The translations under genes and the position numbers were made by a program. Below are positions 10,112-18,340 of a DNA stretch of 64,000 nucleotides, in pieces. This DNA comes from Hetaerina americana (lineage: Eukaryota; Arthropoda; Insecta; Odonata; Calopterygidae), in contig JAKTNV010000079.1 of NCBI GenBank assembly GCA_022747635.1, positions 744,001 to 808,000 of the forward strand. Reading direction: 5' to 3'. The notes under the pieces were generated by a model. It worked only from the letters and a program-made list of their open reading frames with translations, did not search any database and was not told where the DNA came from. Every line of letters starts with the position of its first letter. Position 1 is the first letter of the stretch.

Positions 10112-10400
10112 GGGGCAGAAAAAGAGGAGCCAAGAAAGGGTTCGCACTATACGGACGGGGAATCCCGTATAGAGAGACAGTCCTCGGAGGGGACAGTTAA
10201 AAGAAAGGGTTCACACTATACGGACGGGGAATCCCGTATAGAGAGACAGTCCTCGGATGGGACAGTTAAAAGAAATACTTGCAGGGGTGTCTGAAGGAAG
10301 CACATGGGGACAGCGAGAGAAGAGGGGCCGGCAAGGGGCCTCACCCCATGCGGACGGGGAATCCCGCATGGAAGAGCAGTCCCAGGGTGGGACAGTCGAA
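9943..10400 (+). repeat. Four tandem two-hairpin modules between the env genes
   Basis: Four units share the layout stem-loop 1, spacer, stem-loop 2. Stem 1 pairs are 9981-9988/9999-10006, 10147-10154/10165-10172, 10216-10223/10234-10241 and 10346-10353/10364-10371, with loop (A)YGGGGAATC in all. Units 1 and 4 use CCATGCGG with CCGCATGG; units 2 and 3 use CTATACGG with CCGTATAG. Two base pairs thus change on both sides and all stems stay perfect. Stem 2 is GTCCTC/GGGGAC in units 1 and 2 (one wobble), mismatched in unit 3, and GTCCCA/TGGGAC (perfect) in unit 4. The pattern points to a conserved RNA structure. Its role is unknown; it sits inside the predicted 9854-10902 intron. Confidence 0.8.
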
Positions 10401-10885
10401 AGGGAAGTTACCGGGGTAACCGGGGAAAGTAAATGGGGACCTAGAGAGGGGTCTTGCCATTGAGAGCTTAAGCAAACTTGAAAAGAGGTCGTTGACCACT
10501 CGGCCGAAGGAGGAGACGCTCGAAAAATCAGCTGATAGACCCCGAGACACCTCCCGTTCGGAAGAAAGGGAGGGGGGCTGTGAGGAATGTTGCCTCGCGA
10601 ATTGGGATCCCAAGAAAAGAAAGAAAAAAAAACAGTTGTAAGAGAATTATTAGTGCACTTAAGTAACTGGTTAACCATGGTAATATATGCAAATAAGTAT
10701 TAGCGACGTAAGCATAAGACCTAGGTTTAAGGGGGGAAACGAATGAGCAATCCGGGAGGATTGCATATGAACCTTTGTTATGTTTAGTTAATGTAATGTA
10801 GTAGAGAATAGTCATAGGTTATTGGTGATGAATCCCATTGATTGCCTGTGGAGGAGGATGGAATGGGTGGACTGATCAACCATCT
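10401..10885 (+). other. Rest of the spacer between env-1 and env-2
   Basis: Non-coding, purine-rich spacer without a recognisable frame or strong repeat. A poly-A-rich stretch lies at about 10615-10633. GTTATGTTTAGTTAATG near 10777 faintly echoes the GTTATGTTTTTAACTG of the upstream direct repeats. Confidence 0.5.
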
Positions 10886-10902
10886 CTTCCCCTTTTTCTC
10901 AG
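10886..10902 (+). promoter_or_regulatory. Splice acceptor for env-2
   Basis: CTTCCCCTTTTTCTCAG, with AG at 10901-10902, is a strong polypyrimidine-AG acceptor 49 bases before the env-2 ATG. It could receive the leader donor (env-2 mRNA) or the env-1 donor at 9854. Confidence 0.65.
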
Positions 10903-10951
10903 GGTCAACCAAGGGGAGTCGAAGTCGAAACGGTAGTCACCTCGGAGAAGA

Positions 10952-12742
10952 ATGAAGGGGATTAAATGTCACATTTGTCTATTGGGAATGCTGGTTTGGG
11001 TCGCTTATGGGATGAAGCACCTGGGGGAAGTGCCAGTAGATATTACGGCGGGAGCCTTGTTTAGAACTTTACCTGATGTAACGGTTTACGAGACGTCATA
11101 CCCTCTTGTTTGGAAAATACCTTTTAGCCCAAGGAGAGAGCTGGAAAATTTCGGATTGTATGCATCCAGCTGCGCAAGGGAGAGTCACCCAGGAATTTGT
11201 GAGGCCATACATGCGTCTCTGGCCCTGGCCTTAAATAACTGGAATCCAAGGTATTGGGCCGATCCACTGACGGAGGCACCGCTGACATCGGATGGAGGGG
11301 CGTTTTCATCCTCTTTCATCCTCCCGATGCGACGGCACGCGGAGCGAGTCGTCATATCGGAGGCAGAGGCTGAGGAAGTCGAGGCGAGGATGGACAACCT
11401 TGGCGACTTACTCACACTGCCCGCACAGAGCATGGCGATCCCAGAGCATGGAGCGATACCTGGAGGATCTGGCTGGGGTGTCTTGGCCTACCTCCAATCC
11501 ATCATCGCTTCGCAGACGGGGGTCCTCAGGGCTTGCCAGGCCCGGAGACTCTCCCCGGAGCTCATCAACCTTCCGACCCTCAAGGAGCGGCTACAGGCGG
11601 TTCGACGGACCATCGGGACGACGGACTATGACTTGGCTATTAGGCACTTCTCCAGGTATTACATTTTACCCTTGTTGGACTGTTTGTTATCTCCAACACA
11701 CCTCTACCTTATCCTACTGGTCCCGCTACACAAAAAAATGCATTCCGTGACTCTACGAACCTTCCTACCCATACCTTTTGCCCGAGGAGAAGATACCTGC
11801 CTAATGAGAATGAACCCCCTGCATCTGGCTGTCATACACACCAGAGGGGGTATGAGTCTCAAAGTCCTCGCATGCAACATCTACACCGACGAGCTATGCA
11901 TGCTGGCGGACCCGCTTGGAGACACGCTGGGGACCATCAAGTGTGCCGAGGCAATGGTCAAGGGGGCCACGGCTAAGGAGATGACGGCGTCCTGCCCAAT
12001 AGCGTGTGGGAGATCGCCTGATAGCATCGTTACGAAGATCAGTAGTGGAGTGTATGTGATAACCCACCCCCCAAGGAATTCGACAATCTTCTGCGGTGAT
12101 AGAATTAACGCAACTCTGGCAGAAAATTTTAAAATCGGTGCATACAAGCTCACTATTCCATGCGCGTGCAGACTGAAATTGGGGACTTCTACTTTTTCGT
12201 CACAATACCCTTGTGAATCAAAAGATGCAAAAGTTAAAGTACATCGAGTTATACCAGCTGCTTGGGCTCCCATAACTTCTTTGAAATTACCACCGTATGA
12301 CGACCGCAATTTTGCCGTCTGTACCAATTTGACCGAATGCTTGCATGTAGCACGAATGACGGCTCCTACTATGACGAATATAAATCAGGCTACCTTTCTT
12401 TATTTAACATGTACAGGCACCATTGCTCTGTTTTCGTCTTTGATAATATTTTCGTATTGCCTGTATCAGTGTGTTTGGTGTATAAAGGACAGTTACTTCC
12501 AGACAGTTGAACGCCCCTGGGAGCGTACGCGCCAGGAAAGTACTCAGTTGCAGGTCGGGGACTGTGGCCCGACAGTGCACTTTCGAAAACCACCCGAGAC
12601 TAGGGCACCCATCCCACCACCTAATTCCCGAATCCCCAAAGTGGCATTACCCACTCTGTATGAAAACGTTGACGGTAGTGACGGCCTTGTTGAAGATCAA
12701 TATTTGGCGATGCAACCAATAGACATAAGGAGAGACACATAA
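10952..12742 (+). CDS. Env-2: second, diverged envelope-like glycoprotein
   Basis: A 596-residue membrane glycoprotein homologous to env-1. Both have a short signal peptide followed by an ITAGAL/ISAGAY-type motif, then YE-S-P; an IPFA...TC segment; C..AM-VKGATA (about 337) against C..QM-FKGATA; and a matching Cys and HPP pattern towards the membrane. A transmembrane helix lies at about 480-505. The roughly 90-residue tail is far longer than that of env-1, proline-rich, and has a YxxΦ-type YLAM near its end. I see no furin-type site and no hydrophobic fusion peptide where env-1 has them, so it is probably not a classical fusogen. It may be a partner, receptor-binding or decoy form; this is inference. 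The frame is intact and the start follows a strong acceptor. Confidence 0.8.
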   Translation: MKGIKCHICLLGMLVWVAYGMKHLGEVPVDITAGALFRTLPDVTVYETSYPLVWKIPFSPRRELENFGLYASSCARESHPGICEAIHASLALALNNWNPRYWADPLTEAPLTSDGGAFSSSFILPMRRHAERVVISEAEAEEVEARMDNLGDLLTLPAQSMAIPEHGAIPGGSGWGVLAYLQSIIASQTGVLRACQARRLSPELINLPTLKERLQAVRRTIGTTDYDLAIRHFSRYYILPLLDCLLSPTHLYLILLVPLHKKMHSVTLRTFLPIPFARGEDTCLMRMNPLHLAVIHTRGGMSLKVLACNIYTDELCMLADPLGDTLGTIKCAEAMVKGATAKEMTASCPIACGRSPDSIVTKISSGVYVITHPPRNSTIFCGDRINATLAENFKIGAYKLTIPCACRLKLGTSTFSSQYPCESKDAKVKVHRVIPAAWAPITSLKLPPYDDRNFAVCTNLTECLHVARMTAPTMTNINQATFLYLTCTGTIALFSSLIIFSYCLYQCVWCIKDSYFQTVERPWERTRQESTQLQVGDCGPTVHFRKPPETRAPIPPPNSRIPKVALPTLYENVDGSDGLVEDQYLAMQPIDIRRDT

Positions 12743-12951
12743 TGGTATTTTCAGATGATTTTTACTAGTGTTTTTGAGGGTTAATGGCATTTTCAGTAGG
12801 TGAAGGACACGTATAAGATTCAAGTGAACTCTGTAGTTTCAGCATTTTGTATCGATGTGTTTTTACTGTTTGGTGTGTTACTGTTTCCTAGACTAAGAGT
12901 GCTTCTATGTTTCATTTGTTCTTGGTTTTGTTAGAGATGAACTTAGGGCTT

Positions 12952-13050
12952 ATTGTATTTGTGATGAAAGTTGTATTTGAACCTTAATTGTATTTGTGAT
13001 GAAAGTTGTATTTGAACCTTATTGTATGTGTGATGAACATTGTATTCTCC
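12952..13050 (+). repeat. Three tandem repeats upstream of the polypurine tract
   Basis: Units of about 35 bases starting ATTGTATTTGTGATGAAAG occur at 12952-12986 and 12987-13020, with a diverged third from 13021. They lie in the 3' untranslated region between env-2 and the 3' LTR. Tandem repeats near the 3' end are common in gypsy-like elements; no function can be read from the sequence. Confidence 0.85.
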
Positions 13051-13135
13051 GGCAAAAGCGGCGAACTCGCGTCTTCGGCTAGAGATGAGAGAAGCTTCAA
13101 CGGATACCTCTCAAGGCTTCGTCCGGAGGCCGAAG

Positions 13136-13150
13136 TTTTGAGGGGGGGGT
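13136..13150 (+). other. Polypurine tract
   Basis: GAGGGGGGGG directly before the 3' LTR is the expected plus-strand primer site for reverse transcription, which would be supplied in trans because this copy has no RT. Confidence 0.8.
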
Positions 13151-13152
13151 AA

Positions 13153-13698
13153 TGTTATGTCCCGGGTTAATTTCCCCGACGTGGCTCATTCCTCTTTCGC
13201 GAGGAGGTCTATTCGTGTGCTGCGCAATTCGCATATTGGAATTTTTCCACTGCTTACCTGTCACTCGGGTGCTTGCGTCGCCTCGAGGGAGGAGGGGGCA
13301 AGCATGCGAACGCAGCTCGCGAATATGACTAAATATGGGAATGAAGCGCAGGAAAATGCTGAATCCGGGGCGCGACCGGATGCCGCGATCAAATAAAAAC
13401 CCCGCGGAACCTTCATTCCGGGTCTTTCGTCGAGGGGCCGTGTACACGTCGGGATGGGGAGCCGAGAGCCGTGGAAGCGGAGACTCGCCGATTGATCCGG
13501 GGTTCGCCGCAGGACGAGATACTCGCGCCGGAGTCGCTCTTGTTTAAATACAAACTCCTAGCGAAAGACCCCGTCTCTTTTATTTCACCGTACCAACTCG
13601 CCAATTGGACCACCTTCGTCGTCCGGAAATTCCTCAGCGTTAGTCAAGATCCTTTTCTGAGACGTCCCTTGTCGCGCTGTCCTCGAGGGGACACGACA
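13153..13698 (+). repeat. 3' LTR
   Basis: Copy of the 5' LTR with one difference noted (T at 13496 against C at 6391). AATAAA at 13392-13397. Followed immediately by ATAT, the target duplication, which merges into a TA microsatellite. Confidence 0.93.
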
Positions 13699-13729
<31 letters not shown>

Positions 13730-13745
13730 TATATATATATACATA

Positions 13746-13794
<49 letters not shown>

Positions 13795-13837
13795 ATATAT
13801 ATAAAATATATCTATTTTTATACCATACCATATATAT
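13699..13837. repeat. TA/CA microsatellite between LTR and SINE
   Basis: (TA)n with a short (CA)n stretch, partly degenerate after about 13795. Open frames here are runs of Ile and Tyr and are not genes. Confidence 0.9.
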
Positions 13838-14113
13838 ACCATAAACACAATAATCAACCCGAAGATCGGTTTAGTAGGTGATGGTAGAGATCACCCAGTA
13901 CTAAGCCCTATACGGCGCGTGAATATTCACACATCAGGGTAAGGGGGCCAGTTCCTTTCCCTGTGCCGGTTATGGTTTCCCAGGAAGACCTGGTACCCGA
14001 AAAATCACTGTAGCTTGGGTGGAGCTGCAGGTGCCCAGAGTGCCTTGCCCGGGAATCGAACCCGGGACCCTCTGGTCAGCAGCCCAACGCTCTACCCACT
14101 CGAATACCGCGAC

Positions 14114-14116
<3 letters not shown>
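13838..14116 (-). mobile_element. tRNA-derived SINE, copy 1
   Basis: On the minus strand the element opens with a tRNA-like head (A box GTGGGTAGAGC, perfect B box GGGTTCGATTCCC with a paired T stem). The body contains TACCAGGTCTTCCTGGGAAA, CATAACCGGCACAGG and CGCCGTATAGGGCTTAGTAC, and ends near GTTGATTATTGTGTTTATGG. It matches copy 2 at 54202-54463 along its whole body. RNA polymerase III transcription from the internal A and B boxes is inferred from the family type. Both ends abut (TA)n tracts. Confidence 0.85.

Positions 14117-14186
<70 letters not shown>
14117..14186. repeat. (TA)n microsatellite at the 5' side of SINE copy 1
   Basis: About 70 bases of uninterrupted TA. Confidence 0.95.
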
Positions 14187-14190
<4 letters not shown>

Positions 14191-15274
14191 TATATATATA
14201 CACAAATATTTTGCAGGCATAAAAAATAAAGGCATACAAATATTTTGCAGTTATCAGCGGTACCCTTCAACCTAACTGGATTATAGTTTTATGCAAAATC
14301 ACAGATGCTCAAACTCAAAATACGCTCCGTTTTTGTATGGTACATAAAGGCAATTTGTGCTTCATGGTACCGTAAGTCATTCCTAGCAGGAGTTAATATT
14401 TCCTTACTATACTAATTTTTATGTTTCCTAAAGGGCATATATTGTTCATTTTTTCATCAAAGGAAAAACAACATGAATAGACAACAGCAGACAAGTGGGC
14501 GGAAGATATGGGGTGGGGGTGAGAAGACCCTTAAAAAGAGAAAATAAATAGGTGAGCATGTGTGCCCTGTAAATAGATGCCTGGTGGAAGCGGCGGTGCC
14601 CCTTGTACCGGACCAATTTATGCTCCTCACCAAACACTCGCAGGCGCGGCCAGCCAGATCTTCGAAGCCCGTAGAACCGAAACGGCAAAAAAATCGACAC
14701 GTTAGTTTCGCTCCATGGGCGCACAAAAACTCGGGGCAGGGGGACGGCGGGGATCGCGTCGAACTCTCATCTCACGCCTGAAAACAAAATCCGATCGGCT
14801 TCTTTCTCCACTGAAACGTGAGCGGAATATTTTCCCCAAGCCCCTTTGCCGATGAAACATTCCTTTCCAAAACTTATATCAAATCCGACACGCTGTGAGA
14901 ATCTTGGCCTCGGTGAATCTTAGGTTTTAGATTTGAAAAGCGCGCATCGGCAAGGGGATGGCATACCGTTAATTGTTTGCTCTACAGAACATAAGAGCAA
15001 CAGTTTAAACTGAATAGCACGAGCGGATTTATAATTAATTCAAAATCATTTTACACTTGAATTTTGTCCCAATAGTGCTGGGGCTATTTCTAAAAACAAC
15101 AACAAACTACTGGTGTGAATATCTCGTTTTGTTTTAAAGCTATACGAGCATTTAGGTTTTAGTAGTAGAACTCTATTTTCTGTTGACTAAGTCTTATTTC
15201 TGAATTTATAAACCAGTGCTACAAAAGTAATAACACATTATTGCAAGTGTATGTTTCCTATACGTACATTCGTG

Positions 15275-15275
<1 letters not shown>
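14187..15275. other. Intergenic DNA with a small GC-rich patch
   Basis: AT-rich except for about 14560-14800, where short overlapping frames on both strands have no recognisable domain. No RNA gene or repeat seen. Confidence 0.5.
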
Positions 15276-15312
<37 letters not shown>

Positions 15313-15347
15313 GTATATGTGTATATGTATATATATACATATATGTG

Positions 15348-15391
<44 letters not shown>
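15276..15391. repeat. TA/TG microsatellite
   Basis: (TA)n interrupted by TATGTATATGTG units. It borders the hairpin repeat on its left side. Confidence 0.9.
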
Positions 15392-15397
<6 letters not shown>

Positions 15398-15577
15398 AAT
15401 ACACAGTAACACATAATATAGAAACACAAAAAAAGAGAACACTCACACGTATTTTCTTGATATTTCGACAGAAACAATCCGTCTTCCTTTGAAATATTTC
15501 CGTCGAAATATCAAGAAAATACGTGTGAGTGTTTTTTTTTTGTGTTTCTATATATTGTGTTACTGTGTATTGTACTA
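15392..15577. repeat. Long inverted-repeat (foldback) element
   Basis: Left arm 15392-15469 (TAGTACAATACACAGTAACA...) and right arm 15502-15577 are nearly perfect reverse complements over about 76 bases, with a 32-base loop. Each arm contains AGAAACACA, poly-A, ACTCACACGTATTTTCTTGA and TATTTCGAC. The left half matches the copy at about 42556-42640, so the structure may be two head-to-head copies of one repeat. No coding capacity. TA tracts lie on both sides. Confidence 0.9.
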
Positions 15578-15606
15578 TTCGGCACTTCCGTGTTACGTCT
15601 ATGAAA

Positions 15607-15608
<2 letters not shown>

Positions 15609-15681
<73 letters not shown>

Positions 15682-15691
15682 TATATGCATG
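15609..15691. repeat. (TA)n(CA)n microsatellite
   Basis: About 60 bases of TA followed by ACACACACAC and TATATGCATGCATATATAT. It borders the foldback element on the right. Confidence 0.95.
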
Positions 15692-17601
15692 CATATATAT
15701 TTTTTAATTTTTTTTTCAAAGTTAGGATATGAATAGAACTCTTGTGTGAACGCAGCACATGAAAATTTCACGGTAAAAAACAAACAGAAAATTCTAATTT
15801 TCAGTAATGCTAAATCATAGAAGGGCAATCTTATTCAAAAGCTCATAACCATTAAATGTGAAATTATCGTGTCATAGAATGCAAATACAATTCTTTTGCA
15901 ACGAAGAATGAATAATCATGCTATCTGGCAATTATTTCGATGGCTAGAATAAATAACTAGTTCGTTCTTGTCACCAAACAGTGTATTGCAGATATTCGGA
16001 TTTATCAAGCGGTGATTTAATGTGCATCACAAATAGAATAGTTCCTTTTTGAAAAATATATTGGTCCACATAGCTATTTAACTATTAACTATATTTAATG
16101 TCATGGCAGAGTTGCTTATTTTCTTTGTTGGCGTCCGTAGTCACAGCTCCCCATTTGGAACCAAAGGGACAAGCGATACGAAGGAATCCGCTAACCTACG
16201 ACGTGAATCTGCGGGTGCCGTAACCCCATTTCCTTTTTGCTCCTTGGCTACAACCCCGCGCCCTCCCTTGAAAGTCAAAACCCGCAAGTCCCGGGCCAAC
16301 GCCCTTCCGTTTCCTTCGCCTTGGGAAATTATTATTGCGCTTGGAAGGAGAAAGCAGCTAAAATGTCTATGATTAGTATTTTGGGGGAAATTATAAAAAA
16401 CGGAGCCATCCAATGTTCACTTAGCAAAGCATAAATATATTATCTTATTTTAAGGAGTGAATTGACATGGAAACGATTGAAAGGAATGTAATTATTTCAT
16501 TAATAAGAATTCATGTAATTTTTCTGAAAATGTCTCGAAGACCAATGAATAAATGTATGCATTAGTCTCTTGAAGAGTGAAAATATATATTCAAGCATAA
16601 CAACGAAGGACGACATAATGTGAAAACTTTATTAATTAGAGACAAATAAATAGCAATATATTTCTCCAAAGTTTCGAACACTAAAAAAGAAAGAAAATAT
16701 ACACATTGATAGAGTACTAAGTTAAATTTACTTCATGCTAAAATTGTTCATTTTTATGTTTAGGAAAAATGCCATTCCCTGATCACCTCAGCACTCACGG
16801 ATGTTGCTTTAGATTTTTTTCACTAGAATAAATTTGAAAACAATGAGATTCCAAACTTTTGGAATACAACGAACATATAAAATGAGTACACATAGACCGT
16901 ATACATGTACGTACGTGCAATAGCAAAAAAAAGTCAAAAGACGTTCTTCAAAATATTTATTCCGTTGAGGCCACGAAGTCTGATTTTTTTGCACGAAATA
17001 ATTCTCTCTATGTGCATGCGCATAACGAGGGGTTCCAAAAAGAAAAAGAGAAACGCTGGTGTGGCGATATCCTATACACCGCAACGCGCAAAACATGCAA
17101 TTTGGAGATCCCCAGGCCACGCAAGCATATGGCTCCTCACACATCTGCTGCCTTTGGCTCCGGGAGGTCATTTAGACTTCACGCCGCTGAAACCTATTCA
17201 TCTTAATGTACAGTTTTTCCGATTTATTCCTGCTTTTTGCCACGCATCGAAGGTGAATTATCGGAGGGAGAGTCGTTTAAATGGTTCGAGAGCATTAATA
17301 TTAGAAAAGCCGCTTCAATTTATGAAGTGAATGCGTCACGCGTTTTTTTTTTCATTTTTGAAGCCATCCACTTTTTTTGCGCTCAAATTGCTCATAAATC
17401 AGGCGTTACTGCGGCATAAAAATATCCAACATCCTTTAGAGACACATTAAAAGAGACTAGAATGTCAAGATGTACTTGAAATCTAGAACTGTAAAAAAAC
17501 GAACTTATTGCTGGATCGAATGCGGATTTGGGGATATCAAATTTTGACGACGGATAAATCACTGCAATATTCAAGGGGCTTACCGCAGATTTTTAGGTAC
17601 A
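15692..17601. other. Intergenic DNA, no gene seen
   Basis: Mostly AT-rich. GC-richer patches at about 16130-16340 and 17000-17200 carry frames on both strands of up to about 140 codons with no recognisable motif. Confidence 0.5.
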
Positions 17602-17728
17602 CGGTCACGAAGTACATGTGAACGGCGTCGTAGACTGAAAGAAAGGATTAAGACCTCATTGGATGCGGTCGCGAAGTACTTCCGAACGGCGTTGTGCACT
17701 AAAAAAGGGATTATGAACCTTTGGGATG
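17602..17728. repeat. Two-copy tandem duplication (about 64 bp)
   Basis: Copy 1 (17602-17665) begins CGGTCACGAAGTAC and copy 2 (17666-17728) begins CGGTCGCGAAGTAC. Both share GAACGGCGT, AAGG-ATTA and a final TTGGATG or TGGGATG. They differ at many positions, so the duplication is old or under relaxed constraint. No function evident. Confidence 0.8.
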
Positions 17729-17739
17729 GATATTCATCT

Positions 17740-18060
17740 GCGGAGAAAAATCAATGAACAACGAGGTGAGGAAGAACAGGAGAGGGGGCGTGGTCGAAAG
17801 TAACCTCATTGGTGGGTGGAGGAAGGGAAAATCTGGCTGTTAAATGGGTGGAAGGGGGAATAAAAGAAGTATGGCGGAACCGCAGACGGGTCGGGAGAGA
17901 AAAAGGAGGGGGACCGAGAGAGACAAGCGGGGATCCTTCTCCTGTGAATGGCAGGGCAACTTCCGATTCGGATCGACGTCTTCGAAGGGGTGGAGACCTT
18001 CAAGGGGAAGGGAAGCTCTTTGCCCCCGACGACTGCCGAGACACGGGTGGTCCATCGATA
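17740..18060. other. Purine-rich GC island
   Basis: G/A-rich on the plus strand with frames on both strands (up to about 110 codons) that lack recognisable domains. It lies just upstream of the TATA-like site at 18119. Confidence 0.4.
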
Positions 18061-18280
18061 TGCAAATTCGGAGGCAACGGTGCGTCGAACGCGGACGCCC
18101 GAGGGATCACCCGCCCTGTATAAAGCTCACGTGGAAGCAGCCTCGCTCGCTGCTTCGCCCCGACAAATTCACCGAGTCATAGTTATTATCCGGTTAGTTT
18201 ATCCGAGACACTCGGCTGATTCCACCCACCTGGGTCATAAAAATGAGTTATTACCCCGAGGGAAATATATAGGTAGGTAA
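18059..18280 (+). promoter_or_regulatory. Weak candidate for a host promoter and first exon
   Basis: An octamer-like ATGCAAAT at 18059-18066 precedes TATAAA at 18119-18124 in a GC-rich setting. A splice-donor match (TAGGTAGGTAA) lies near 18271-18281. No clear initiator lies at the expected 30-base distance, and the possible transcribed part has no convincing coding frame. A second ATGCAAAT lies at about 18352. Could be chance. Confidence 0.25.
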
Positions 18281-18306
18281 CACGCGTCTCCTCTAGATGA
18301 ACAAGT

Positions 18307-18340
18307 GTCATCACGGTCGAGCGATTCGCTGCGTGATGAC
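18307..18340. repeat. Two-tier hairpin
   Basis: GTCATCACG (18307-18315) pairs perfectly with CGTGATGAC (18332-18340). Inside the loop AGCG pairs with CGCT around ATT. A stable stem-loop is possible in DNA or RNA. It sits just after the candidate donor of the region above. Confidence 0.6.

Larger units (their letters stand above)
6048..13698 (+). mobile_element. Ty3/gypsy-type endogenous retrovirus, gag-pol deleted, two env genes
   Basis: A complete LTR-bounded provirus of 7651 bp. Order: 546-bp LTR, leader with splice donor, short gag/pol remnant, integrase core, env-1, hairpin-repeat region, env-2, tandem repeats, polypurine tract, 546-bp LTR. The LTRs start TGTTATG and end ACGACA, and the flanks carry ATAT as a 4-bp target duplication. 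The integrase and the F-like envelope place it with env-bearing Ty3/gypsy (errantivirus-like) elements. Reverse transcriptase, RNase H, protease and nearly all of gag are absent, so it could only have moved with help from a complete relative. One LTR difference by eye (C at 6391, T at 13496) implies recent insertion. Both env frames are uninterrupted. Confidence 0.9.

Noticed and set aside
13690..15760. Long open frames of alternating Ile and Tyr
   Set aside because: They are translations of (TA)n and (TATG)n microsatellites; the same occurs at 42.4-42.8 and 54.1-54.6 kb.
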